Made by a program: the position numbers and the translations under genes. Positions 25,701 through 34,703 of a DNA stretch of 64,000 bases are shown here, piece after piece. The DNA is from VXYK01 sp965214565 (lineage in GTDB: Bacteria > Actinomycetota > Acidimicrobiia > Acidimicrobiales > Aldehydirespiratoraceae), in NCBI GenBank assembly GCA_965214565.1, contig OZ243951.1:372001-436000 (forward strand), given 5' to 3'. The notes below the pieces were generated by a model. It searched no databases and was not told the DNA's origin. It worked only from the letters and a program-made list of their open reading frames with translations. Position 1 is the stretch's first letter; every line of letters begins with the position of its first letter.

Positions 25701-27092
25701 CTATGCCCGTCCATATCTTCGGGTTCTTTTTGATGTCCATATCTTCGGGTTCTTTTTGATGAACGCCCTTATCGCGTCTGCTCGGGCTTTGTTTGCTTCC
25801 GCGAACGCCTTCCAGAACTTGGATGCAAAGAAAATTTCAGCAGTCCATCTGACGGCACCGTCGACGAAGCACGCCAGGAAATGGATTCCCGCGTAGGCGT
25901 CCCTGTTAAGAGCGCGCAGTTCGGTGGTTGCCTTGACGATTGGCGGCTTGACGATTGCGTTGGGAACAGCGGTGACCGCTTTCTTTATGTCGTCCAACAA
26001 CCCGGCCAGTCCGCCAACACCGGGGGCGGGCTTGGGGGGTGGTTTCGGTTCATGGCAGCCGGTGTGTGAGTCGATGAGTGTCCATTCAACAACCGCTGTG
26101 CCGTCATGGTGTTTTGTTTCGCTGAACCAGTAGTCGGCGTCCTCGCTGCCGTCGCCGTGCTGGTTCTCGTAATACCACAGCGTCGGTAACGGTGCCATGT
26201 ACTGGCCGGTGGGGCAGGTGTGTTCTGTGGGGTCGTGTGTGTGGGTGCCGTGGTCTGGGTTGGGGTCGACGACGGTTCGGGTCTCGAAGTGGGAGAACAC
26301 TCGTTTGTCGGGCTGGGGGATCCAACCCTCCACGTCACGGGTACCGACCTTGACGCTGCGGGTCTCGAACACCGGACGGGTACCGACCTTGACGCTGCGG
26401 GTCTCGAACACCGGGCGGGTACCGACCTTGACGCTGCGGGTGACGAACACGTCGTGATGCTCGATCACAGGGCGGGTCTCGAACACGTCACGGGTACCGG
26501 TCTGGACCCTGACCCGCTGCCACTCCCATGACACAACCTCCACAGTCCGGGGCTCAAAGCCCGTCACGTAGCGTTCCCGCCTGAAACACGGACGATCAGG
26601 CGGAGGACACGGATACTGAACAGACCGATACCCGTAAACCGGTGTCAACCTCTCCTCATAGGTGACAACCTTCACAAGCTCGTTCTTGAACGAATACACC
26701 GGCTCGGTGCCGACCTTCACCCGCTCAGTACCCACCTGCACCGGTTGAGTCCCGACCTTCACCTTCCGGTCTTCGAACACGTCCACTGTGTCGACCTGAA
26801 CCTGCCGATCCTCGAACACATCCTCAGTACCGACCTGAACCTGCCGGTCCTCGAACACATCCTCAGTACGGACAACGCCCCACTCGTCGGGTTGAGGAAC
26901 CATCTTGTACACCTCAACCTGCCGCGTCTCCGTGCGAGGCACAAACACCGGGTCATGAGCAGCAGCGGTCACCGGCACCAACACAGACGCACACAACGCC
27001 ACCAACACGACCACAAGCACACTCGGCTTGAAACGCCACCTACGCTCAGACAGCTTCAACCAACGGGACTTGAAATGTGCACGGCGCTCCAT
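25701..27092 (-). CDS. secreted repeat surface protein B
   Basis: 463 aa from the ATG at 27092. The leader MERRAHFKSRWLKLSE and hydrophobic core closely match those of surface protein A. The mature part is made of short repeats: VFEDRQVQVGT, then VKVGTRPVFETRS three times, with 13-aa spacing, interrupted by a segment with CPPPDRPCFRRERYV. A CPTGQY-containing domain and a helical region (FWKAFAEANKARADAIRAF) follow. The last residues (TSKRTRRYGRA) are a shifted-frame product of a 26-bp tandem duplication; the native C-terminus is in 25270-25700. Function is unknown; an exposed surface protein is inferred. Confidence 0.75.
   Translation of the reverse strand: MERRAHFKSRWLKLSERRWRFKPSVLVVVLVALCASVLVPVTAAAHDPVFVPRTETRQVEVYKMVPQPDEWGVVRTEDVFEDRQVQVGTEDVFEDRQVQVDTVDVFEDRKVKVGTQPVQVGTERVKVGTEPVYSFKNELVKVVTYEERLTPVYGYRSVQYPCPPPDRPCFRRERYVTGFEPRTVEVVSWEWQRVRVQTGTRDVFETRPVIEHHDVFVTRSVKVGTRPVFETRSVKVGTRPVFETRSVKVGTRDVEGWIPQPDKRVFSHFETRTVVDPNPDHGTHTHDPTEHTCPTGQYMAPLPTLWYYENQHGDGSEDADYWFSETKHHDGTAVVEWTLIDSHTGCHEPKPPPKPAPGVGGLAGLLDDIKKAVTAVPNAIVKPPIVKATTELRALNRDAYAGIHFLACFVDGAVRWTAEIFFASKFWKAFAEANKARADAIRAFIKKNPKIWTSKRTRRYGRA
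25709..25760 (-). repeat. 26-bp tandem duplication causing frameshift
   Basis: Units 25709-25734 and 25735-25760 are identical. On the coding strand they duplicate the codons for IKKNPKIW. Because 26 is not a multiple of 3, the second copy is read out of frame and the protein stops 12 codons later. Confidence 0.9.
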
Positions 27093-27104
27093 GGCCGTCA
27101 AGTC

Positions 27105-27139
27105 CTAATACCCCCCCCCCCCCCCCCCCCCCCTGTCAA
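27105..27139 (-). promoter_or_regulatory. putative phase-variable promoter B (G-tract spacer)
   Basis: TTGACA (27139-27134) and TATTAG (27110-27105) on the minus strand enclose exactly 23 consecutive G. The ATG at 27092 is 12 nt after the -10, identical to promoter A. About 130 bp further upstream is also homologous between the two loci (an AT-rich block next to the -35, CCAGGCAT near 27212). At 23 nt the spacer is about 6 nt longer than optimal, predicting a weak or OFF state in the sequenced molecule. Confidence 0.72.
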
Positions 27140-27313
27140 GTCAAACACAAAGATTTTTGCAAACAGAAAACCGGGGCAGGCGACCGAGGACACCAAAACC
27201 ATTATTGCCAGGCATGGCACGCTGCCACAGTTGGCAAATGGGCGGAGGAGCGAAACAAGGACTCGCGAACTGCGGGAGAGTTCTCCCGATGCCGCCAGGT
27301 CGCTTCGCCTACC

Positions 27314-30300
27314 ATGGCGACCGTGACCACAACCGACGCTTCCTCGCAACACGGACCCAACGACTGGCTCATCGACGAGATGCGAGCACGCTGGAACGCT
27401 GACCCGGCTTCGGTGGGCCACGAATGGCGCGTCATCTTCGACAACGAAAACGGAACCCAGACCGCCACCGCGACAGGATCCTCCCCCCTGATCGAAACCA
27501 CCGCCAGCGAGGTAACCCCCACTCGCACACCTCCCGCCAGTCCCCCGCAACCAACCAGCCCACCGACCGCCGCACCCCCACACCAAGCCCCTGCGGCCCC
27601 GGCTGCGCCCGGCGCAAGCACCACCACGCCCCGGCAACCAACCGGCGCGGCTCCGGCTGCGCCCGGCGCAAGCACCACCACGCCCCGGCAACCAACCGGC
27701 GCGGCTCCGGCTGCGCCCGGCGCAAGCACAGTCATCAGGGGCGGCGGGGCTCGCATCGTGGCCAACATGGAGGCGTCGCTCGGCGTGCCCACCGCAACCA
27801 GCTTCCGGGAGGTCCCGGCCAAGCTCCTCGAGGTCAACCGCAAGATCATCAACGGCTACCTCGGACGCAAAATGTCCGACAAGATCTCCTTCACCCACCT
27901 GATCGGATACGCGGTCGTGCGAGCCATCGCCGATGAGATACCGGTCATGAACAACTCGTTCACCCAGAGTCCCGACGGTAAACCCACACTGGTAAACAAC
28001 CCGCATGTGGCTCTCGGAGTCGCAGTCGACATCGCCAAGTCAGACGGCTCCCGCACACTCATGGTCCCCTGCATCAAACAGGCCGACACCCTCAGCTTCC
28101 GGGAATTCGCCACGCGCTACGAAGACACGATCCGACGGGTCCGCAACAACGAGATCAGCCCCGACGACCTCACCGGAACGACCGTCACCCTCACCAACCC
28201 GGGCACCATCGGCACCATGCAGTCCGTGCCCAGGCTGATGCCCGGCCAGGGCCTCATCGTCGGAGTCGGCTCGATCTCCTACCCCACCGGCTTCGAAGCC
28301 GCAGACCCCGCCACGCTGGCTGACCTCGGGCTCTCCAAGGTCGTCACGATCACCTCCACCTACGACCATCGGATCATCCAAGGTGCCGAGTCCGGGATGT
28401 TCCTGCGAAAGGTCCATGACCTGCTTCTCGGTGCCGATGACTTCTACGTCAAGGTCTTCAAGTCGCTGGAAGTTCCCTATGAGGCGGTCCAATGGCGACG
28501 AGACGTCAATCCGGTCGACCGTGAAGGGTCACTGCTCGAGAAGCAGGCCAAGGTCAACCAGCTGATCAACATGTACAGGGTCCGCGGCCACCTGATCGCC
28601 GACCTCGACCCGCTGCAGGTCAAAGAACCGAAGATGCACGCCGAACTCGACCCGGCGACCTACGGGCTCACCATCTGGGACCTCGACCGCGAGTTCCTCA
28701 CCGGCACCGACACGGGCATCTATGCGATGGTCGGCGGCACCCCGAAGATGACTCTGGGCAACCTTCTGGGTGTGTTGCGCGACGCCTACTGCCGAACTGT
28801 CGGCGTCGAGTACATGCACATCCAGGACCCGGCGGAGAAGCGCTGGATGCAGGAGCAGCTCGAGGGGGCGGTCTCATACATCGAGCCCGCCGAGCAACGC
28901 CACATCCTCAGCCGTCTCAACGCCGCCGAAGCACTCGAGACATTCCTCGGCACAAAATACGTGGGTCAGAAACGATTCGGCATCGAGGGCGCCGAAAGCA
29001 CGATCCCGCTCGTCGACGCGGTGCTCGGCGCCGCGGCAGACAGCCGCATGGCCGGCGCGGTCATGGGCATGGCGCATCGTGGCCGTCTGAATGTGCTGGT
29101 CAACATAGTCGGCAAGACCTACAAGGAACTCTTCACAGAGTTCGAGGGAGGCGACATCGAGCAGATGACCCAGGGGTCCGGCGACGTCAAGTACCACCTC
29201 GGCCAGAAGGGCACCTTCGTGAGCCGCAACGGCAACGAACTCCCACTCGAACTGGCTGCCAACCCGAGCCACCTCGAAGCCGTCGACCCGGTCGTGGTGG
29301 GCATGGTACGGGCGAAGATGGACCTGATCGACCCCGAGAGCGGTTACGGCAGGTTCCCGGTCCTGCCGCTGTTGATCCACGGCGACGCAGCGTTCGCGGG
29401 GCAGGGTGTGGTCGCCGAGACCCTCAACCTTTCCCAGATTCAGGGATACCGGGTAGGCGGCACGATCCACGTGATCATCAACAACCAACTGGGTTTCACA
29501 ACCACCCCCGACGTGGCCCGCTCGTCCGAATACTCGACAGATGTAGCCAAGATGATCCAAGCACCGATCTTCCATGTCAACGGCGACGATCCCGAAGCCT
29601 GCGTGCGCGTCGCCCGCCTCGCGTTCGCGTACCGTCAACAGTTCAACAAGGACGTCGTGATCGACATGATCTGCTACCGGCGCCACGGACACAACGAGGG
29701 CGACGACCCCAGCTTCACGCTCCCCGAGATGTACCGCCGCGTCGACGCCCGGCCCTCAGTGAGGGCACACTTCACCGAGGCGCTCACCAAGCGCGGGGAC
29801 CTGACCCCGACACAAGCCGAGGAGGCATTGGCGGACTTTCAAGCACGCCTGCAGTCGGCGCTCGACGAGACACGGGGAATGGCCACAGACCCCGATGCGC
29901 GGGCGGCGCACCCGCCACAACCCGTCGGCGTGCTGCCCCACGTGCGAACCTCCATCGACCATGTCAGCGTGCAGCGGATCTACCGGGCGCTCTCGATCAT
30001 GCCCGACGGGTTCACGCTCCATCCCAAGCTCGCCCAGCAGTTCGAGCGGCGCGACGAGATGTTCTCAGCCGGCGAGGTCGACTGGGCGTTGGCTGAGGCG
30101 ATGGCTCTGGGTTCTCTGCTGCTGGAGGGCAACAGCATTCGGCTGGCCGGCCAGGACTCCCGCCGCGGCACCTTCAGCCACCGCCACTCGACGCTGGTCG
30201 ACTACGAGACCAGCGTCGAGCACGTGCCGTTGGCGACCCTTGCCTCCGGAGACACGCGACTGTGGATCTACGACTCGCTGCTGTCGGAATATGCCGCTCT

Positions 30301-31102
30301 GGGATTCGAGTACGGATACTCGATCGCCAACCGCGACGCGCTCGTCATGTGGGAGGCCCAGTTCGGCGACTTCGCCAACGGTGCCCAGATAATCATCGAC
30401 CAGTTCATCGTCTCCGCGAAGGACAAATGGAACGAGGAAACCGGTCTGGTCATGTTGTTGCCCCACGGACTCGAAGGGCAGGGACCGGAACATTCATCGG
30501 CTCGTGTCGAGCGTTACCTGCTGGCCGCTGCGGAAGACAACCTGCAGATCTGCAACGCCACGACAGCCGCACAGTTCTTCCATCTGCTGCGCCGCCAGAC
30601 GCTGCTCAATGTGCGGGTGCCTCTGATCGTGTTCACCCCCAAGTCGCTGCTGCGGGCACGAACCTCGCGTTCGCCGGTGGCGCACCTGTTGTCGGGAACC
30701 TTCGAGGAAGTTCTCGCAGACCCCGCCGAACCCGATCCGGCATCGGTGAAGCGGGTGATTCTGGCAAGCGGCAAAGTCGCTGTCGATGCCATGGCGCAGC
30801 GGGATCGCATGGCAGTTCCTGTGGCAATCGTGCGGGTCGAACAGCTCTACCCCTGGCCCTACGACGCCATCGCCGCGCAACTCTCAAAATACGGCGCGGC
30901 ATCAGAGCTTGTCTGGCTTCAAGAAGAACCCGAGAACATGGGTCCTTGGAACGCCATCAAGGGGCGCCTGTATGAGGCGCACGAACAGACGCACTCGATC
31001 CGGCGGGTCAGCCGTTTCGAGTCCGGCAGCCCAGCGTGTGGAAGCGCCAAGGTCCACGCCCAAGAGCACGTCGAACTGCTACGGAACGCCCTGAGCTTTT
31101 GA
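27314..31102 (+). CDS. kgd: multifunctional 2-oxoglutarate decarboxylase/dehydrogenase E1 with E2-like domain (Kgd)
   Basis: 1262 aa. The N-terminal NDWLIDEMRARW motif of SucA/Kgd is followed by a Pro/Ala/Thr linker (about residues 60-140) containing exact 54-bp tandem repeats. Next is an E2-type acyltransferase domain with the HRIIQGAESG active-site motif (about 355-365) but no lipoyl domain, then the thiamine-diphosphate E1 domain (HRGRLNVL, GDAAFAGQGVVAE, RRHGHNEGDDP). This is the actinobacterial fused arrangement serving the TCA cycle, with E2p and Lpd partners elsewhere. The ATG at 27314 is chosen because MATVTT precedes the conserved N-terminus. Confidence 0.95.
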   Translation: MATVTTTDASSQHGPNDWLIDEMRARWNADPASVGHEWRVIFDNENGTQTATATGSSPLIETTASEVTPTRTPPASPPQPTSPPTAAPPHQAPAAPAAPGASTTTPRQPTGAAPAAPGASTTTPRQPTGAAPAAPGASTVIRGGGARIVANMEASLGVPTATSFREVPAKLLEVNRKIINGYLGRKMSDKISFTHLIGYAVVRAIADEIPVMNNSFTQSPDGKPTLVNNPHVALGVAVDIAKSDGSRTLMVPCIKQADTLSFREFATRYEDTIRRVRNNEISPDDLTGTTVTLTNPGTIGTMQSVPRLMPGQGLIVGVGSISYPTGFEAADPATLADLGLSKVVTITSTYDHRIIQGAESGMFLRKVHDLLLGADDFYVKVFKSLEVPYEAVQWRRDVNPVDREGSLLEKQAKVNQLINMYRVRGHLIADLDPLQVKEPKMHAELDPATYGLTIWDLDREFLTGTDTGIYAMVGGTPKMTLGNLLGVLRDAYCRTVGVEYMHIQDPAEKRWMQEQLEGAVSYIEPAEQRHILSRLNAAEALETFLGTKYVGQKRFGIEGAESTIPLVDAVLGAAADSRMAGAVMGMAHRGRLNVLVNIVGKTYKELFTEFEGGDIEQMTQGSGDVKYHLGQKGTFVSRNGNELPLELAANPSHLEAVDPVVVGMVRAKMDLIDPESGYGRFPVLPLLIHGDAAFAGQGVVAETLNLSQIQGYRVGGTIHVIINNQLGFTTTPDVARSSEYSTDVAKMIQAPIFHVNGDDPEACVRVARLAFAYRQQFNKDVVIDMICYRRHGHNEGDDPSFTLPEMYRRVDARPSVRAHFTEALTKRGDLTPTQAEEALADFQARLQSALDETRGMATDPDARAAHPPQPVGVLPHVRTSIDHVSVQRIYRALSIMPDGFTLHPKLAQQFERRDEMFSAGEVDWALAEAMALGSLLLEGNSIRLAGQDSRRGTFSHRHSTLVDYETSVEHVPLATLASGDTRLWIYDSLLSEYAALGFEYGYSIANRDALVMWEAQFGDFANGAQIIIDQFIVSAKDKWNEETGLVMLLPHGLEGQGPEHSSARVERYLLAAAEDNLQICNATTAAQFFHLLRRQTLLNVRVPLIVFTPKSLLRARTSRSPVAHLLSGTFEEVLADPAEPDPASVKRVILASGKVAVDAMAQRDRMAVPVAIVRVEQLYPWPYDAIAAQLSKYGAASELVWLQEEPENMGPWNAIKGRLYEAHEQTHSIRRVSRFESGSPACGSAKVHAQEHVELLRNALSF
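27599..27729 (+). repeat. 54-bp in-frame tandem repeat in kgd linker
   Basis: Units 27599-27652 and 27653-27706 are identical and a third is partial (27707-27729). Each adds 18 residues (PAAPGASTTTPRQPTGAA) to the flexible linker before the acyltransferase domain. Confidence 0.9.
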
Positions 31103-31127
31103 GTGCAATCGCTACCGGCCACACCAA

Positions 31128-31877
31128 CTAATCGACAAAATCTGGAATCGCCTCGCGATGCCTCGCGTCAAAACGCTCAACCGAAGGAAGGTGCGCAAAT
31201 CGAGCTGCGACTGGGTCCGGGGTCGTGGCATCAAGGGTCTCGGTCAGTTCACTGAAGCTCTTGCCGTGCAATCGCTGTGAGGTCGGACTGTGTATGCGAA
31301 AGGGGTCGACATTGACTCGCAGAGCAGAGTCGACCGGTGAGGGATCGACCGGCAAGATCGTCTCCGCGCTCAACCATCCCCAGCCCGCCTCGTAGCGCAC
31401 CAACGGAACAACATAGGTATTGCCAACCTCAAGACGCGCGGCTCCGGGAGTGCCGAAAGGAATCATAGCTTCCTCCTTGCGAATCCAGCCATTCGCCACG
31501 AATGAGATAGTCCCAGTCTCGGGATCAGATCCAGGATAGGTCCAGAGCGTCTCGTCGATATGTAGGTCAACTCTCCGACCCACATAGCCACCACCTCGTT
31601 CGCCATCAATTTCAGGATGTGTCGGTAACTCTTCTTCGCCCACAACTGTGACTACAGAAACCTGCGAAGCGTAGCTAACCCAATCTGTCAGGGAAGACGA
31701 AGGGAGCAAAACATCGTCTCCGATTCCATAGATGATGTCAGGTGCCCGGCCTGGTGACTCCCGCAAGGCTGATACCACTACAACAGTAGCGACAAACAAG
31801 GCAGTCAAGACTACGGCTGATAGTACTAAGGATACCTTCAAGTTGATTGTTCGAAGCATAGTCTCCCGCCTATCCAT
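31128..31877 (-). CDS. membrane-anchored extracytoplasmic protein, unknown function
   Basis: 249 aa from the ATG at 31877. An alternative ATG at 31859 has a better ribosome site (GGCGGGAG). One hydrophobic anchor (VSLVLSAVVLTALFVATVVV, near residues 14-36) is followed by an extracytoplasmic domain with no recognised motif (about 205 aa, with SFVANGWIRKEE and TYVVPLVRYEAGWGWL). Its start overlaps the original stop of the peptidase gene split by the ISL3 element (ATGGATAG), so the two were probably one operon. The insertion now separates it from the peptidase promoter. Confidence 0.7.
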   Translation of the reverse strand: MDRRETMLRTINLKVSLVLSAVVLTALFVATVVVVSALRESPGRAPDIIYGIGDDVLLPSSSLTDWVSYASQVSVVTVVGEEELPTHPEIDGERGGGYVGRRVDLHIDETLWTYPGSDPETGTISFVANGWIRKEEAMIPFGTPGAARLEVGNTYVVPLVRYEAGWGWLSAETILPVDPSPVDSALRVNVDPFRIHSPTSQRLHGKSFSELTETLDATTPDPVAARFAHLPSVERFDARHREAIPDFVD

Positions 31878-31926
31878 AGGTGCTGTTGATTTGATCCGTG
31901 ATGTGAGATGGCAAACTGGTATTACC
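31870..31926 (-). pseudogene. severed 3' end of metzincin-like peptidase gene
   Basis: With the IS and one target duplication removed, the peptidase frame continues from KTPSKGNT into SLPSHITDQINSTYG and ends at TAG 31870-31872. This restores a natural C-terminus in place of the IS-encoded ALRV. Confidence 0.75.
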
Positions 31927-33054
31927 GGCTCTCCGCGTTTCAGGTCGGAGTGAGGGTGTCGAGTAGCGCCCAGTTGGGTTTGCCGGCGTAGAGGAGGGCG
32001 CGGGTTCGGTAGTTGTTGAAGTTGGTGAACCCGAAGGCGACGCGTTTGACGCGTTTGATCAAGTTGTTGGCGGCTTCAGTAGCGGCGTTGGTGACCCGAG
32101 CGCGATGCCAGTTCGAGATTTGGGTGCGCCAGCGCCAGAGGGTGCGGCCGAGCCGGTTGATCTCTTCGGGTAGCCACGGGTCTTGGAACTCATCAGCGAG
32201 CTGGGTCACGGTCTCAGCACCGGTTTTGGGGTCGTCGATGCCGTAGATCGAGCGTAGGGTTTCTTTGGCGTGCCAGGCGTTGCGGACTTCTCCGTGGGGG
32301 TCGCCTGCTTGGAGTAGTCCCCGCAGCTTGACCTGGCCGTTGTCGCTGATCTTCTCAGAGCCTGATACCAACAGTTTGCGTGCCCTATAGAGGGGATCGT
32401 CTTTGCGTCCGCGGTGCCCCATCGTTTGGTTTTGGACCCGGCGCCGGACCTCGTCGAGCGCGTCGTTGCCGAGTTTCACTATGTGGAACGGGTCCGCGAC
32501 CTGTTTGGCGTGTGGCAGCGCGACCTCGAACGCAACCCGGTACGGCCCTGAGAGGTCCAACGCCGCCCAAGCAATGTTGTTGCGCCACTGCTGGGGCCGT
32601 TCAAGCAGCCATTTCGCGGGTGCTTCAGCGGTTCTGCCTGGGACTATGTCAAGGAGCTGTCCCCGACCGACATCAACAACACCGGTTGCCCAGGCTTTGG
32701 TGCGGAACTTCCCGCGGCGCCACATCAGATGCTCGTCAAGACCCAACGCCTCGGTGTCACCGATCCGCTCGACATCGGCTTCGAGCAGTGCTTGGCCCCA
32801 ACGTTGCACCGACCCGTTCACCGGATGCCAATTGCATCCCAGCTCTGATGCGACTTCTTTGAGCGGGCGGCCACGACCGGCCTGACGCGTGACCCAGCGA
32901 CCCGCCCGCGTCGTCAGGCGCTCACGCGGCGGCGCAATCTGACAGTCCTGTTCAGTGACCGTACCCGCCGCGCATTCGCTACCCCCGCAGCGCCACCGGC
33001 GTTTGTGCCACACCAGCAACACCGCCCGCCCGAACACCGGAAGATCAACAAGTT

Positions 33055-34409
33055 GAGCCTGCGCGTAAACGTGGGGTTGGGGGTGGTTGGGGGTCCCTGA
33101 GTGGCGGGTGGGGCCCTGCTGGAATCGGTGATTGAGATTACCAACGTTCCAGGAGGGCCCCGATGGCTTGTGATGTTATGCGGGTGCGGTTGCATCTGCG
33201 CCAGATTCGTGTGGTTGGGGTGTTGGTTGACACTCCGGCGGTGTTGAGGGTGCGGGTCGAGTCGACCCAGACGCGGGTGCGGTGCCCGCATTGTGGGTTC
33301 AAGTGCCACAGGGTGCATGACACACGCGAGCGCGAGGTGCGCGACTTGGAGGTGTCGGGGCGACAAACGGTGTTGGTGTGGACTCGGCGCCGGTTCAGTT
33401 GCGGCAACTGCTGTGAGCGGTTCTTGGAGGGCCACGGCGAGTTCGACGGTCGCCTGACTAGGCGTCTGGCGCATCGCTTGGTCACCGACGCGCAACAGAT
33501 GCCGATCCGTGCGGTGGTGCGCCGCCACGGTGTGAGCTGGGCGGTGATCAACACGCTGGTGCGCCGCTGGTCGGGGCTCATTGCTGAGCATCGCCGTAAG
33601 CAACGCTGCTCGGTGTTGTTGGTGGATGAGACCTCGATGCGTAAACGGCACCGGTATGTGACGGTGATCGTCAACGGCGACACCGGACATACCCTGGCGA
33701 TGGTCGAACACCGCTCCGCTGCTGCACTGACACAGTTCTTGATGTCACAACCCCACCGGTGGCGGCGTCAGGTCAAAGTCGTCGTCACCGACGGATCCGC
33801 GGCCTACAAAGCCTCCATCGGTGCCTGCTTGCCCCAAGCGCGCCATGTGCTGGACCGGTTCCACGTCATCAGATGGTTCACCGCCGGGCTCACCGCTGTG
33901 CGCCGCGACGTCCAACGCCGCCAACCCGAAGGGACCAAACCGGTCTTTGATCCCCAAGTGTTCAAAGCCCGGTTCTTGATGCTGCGCCGAGGCGACACCC
34001 TCACCGACACCGACCAGGCCCGCCTCGACAAGCTCTTCGAGGCGCACCCGAGGCTGCAAGCCGGCTGGAACGCCCTGCAAGAACTCCACGGCCTCTACCT
34101 AGCCGACGACCACGACGGAGCCCTCCAAGCACTCGACCGCTTCTGTGACCTATATGAGACCGGCAAGCTGCCCGAGTTCCACAACATCGTCGACACCATC
34201 ATCGCCTCATCAGACGAGATCCTCGCCTGGCACCACACCAACCGAGCCTCCAACGGCAGAATCGAAGGCACCAACAACCTGCTCCAAGTCCTACGACGAA
34301 CCGCCCACGGCTTCACCAACCCCACCAACTACGCCGCCCGAGGACTCCTGATAACATGACCCCACCAACCGATCCAACACCCCCACATCCCACGTTTACG
34401 CGCAGGGCC
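33055..34409 (+). mobile_element. nested ISL3-family insertion sequence of a different group (1355 bp)
   Basis: Inverted ends GAGCCTGCGCGTAAACGTGG (left) and GGCCCTGCGCGTAAACGTGG (right, minus strand) are flanked by the 8-bp duplication AACAAGTT at 33047-33054 and 34410-34417. It lies inside the transposase gene of the outer element. Its termini and transposase differ from those of the outer IS. Confidence 0.95.
33163..34359 (+). CDS. ISL3-family transposase (intact)
   Basis: 398 aa from an ATG with GGAGG about 9 bp upstream. An N-terminal zinc finger (CPHCGFKCHRVHD and FSCGNCCERF) precedes a helix-turn-helix region and the DDE domain: LLVDETSMRKRHRYV, VVTDGSAAYKASI with DRFHVIRWF, and NGRIEGTNNLLQVLRR. 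No stop or frameshift is visible, so this element could still be active. Confidence 0.95.
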   Translation: MACDVMRVRLHLRQIRVVGVLVDTPAVLRVRVESTQTRVRCPHCGFKCHRVHDTREREVRDLEVSGRQTVLVWTRRRFSCGNCCERFLEGHGEFDGRLTRRLAHRLVTDAQQMPIRAVVRRHGVSWAVINTLVRRWSGLIAEHRRKQRCSVLLVDETSMRKRHRYVTVIVNGDTGHTLAMVEHRSAAALTQFLMSQPHRWRRQVKVVVTDGSAAYKASIGACLPQARHVLDRFHVIRWFTAGLTAVRRDVQRRQPEGTKPVFDPQVFKARFLMLRRGDTLTDTDQARLDKLFEAHPRLQAGWNALQELHGLYLADDHDGALQALDRFCDLYETGKLPEFHNIVDTIIASSDEILAWHHTNRASNGRIEGTNNLLQVLRRTAHGFTNPTNYAARGLLIT

Positions 34410-34703
34410 AACAAGTTCCACCAGCCGTTCACCGTCAGACCACAACGTTCCGCCACAACTCTCACAGTCCGGTCTCTCCGCCCGCCGCCGCACATGCAGA
34501 CGCAACGGCGCGCCCACACCGTCGTCAACGCCGCACACCTCGACATCACCCAAACCCACCAACAACTCACACACGCGTGTAGGGTCAACTTCCACAGGGA
34601 TCCTCCAGTTTCTCGGTTGTCTCAAAGCTCCGATTCTGGGGGATCTCTCGCGTTCAGGCGCGGACCCTCACCATCCCGACTCCGACCTCAAACGCGAAGA
34701 GCC

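Larger units (their letters stand above)
31940..34595 (-). pseudogene. ISL3-family transposase split by a nested IS
   Basis: The GTG at 34595 starts the same transposase as in copy 1 (VEVDPTRVCELLVGLGD). The frame is cut after the codons for RLVEL by the element at 33055-34409 and resumes in 31940-33046. Codon 214 is CAG here rather than TAG, so the sense sequence is otherwise intact. Only the nested insertion disables it. Confidence 0.9.
31927..34703 (-). mobile_element. ISL3-family insertion sequence, copy 2, carrying a nested ISL3
   Basis: The ends are GGCTCTCCGCG at 31927 and GGCTCTTCGCG (minus strand) at 34703, flanked by an exact 8-bp duplication GTATTACC at 31919-31926 and 34704-34711. 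Without the nested element and its duplication it is 1414 bp, matching copy 1. It is inserted near the 3' end of the secreted peptidase gene. Confidence 0.93.
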
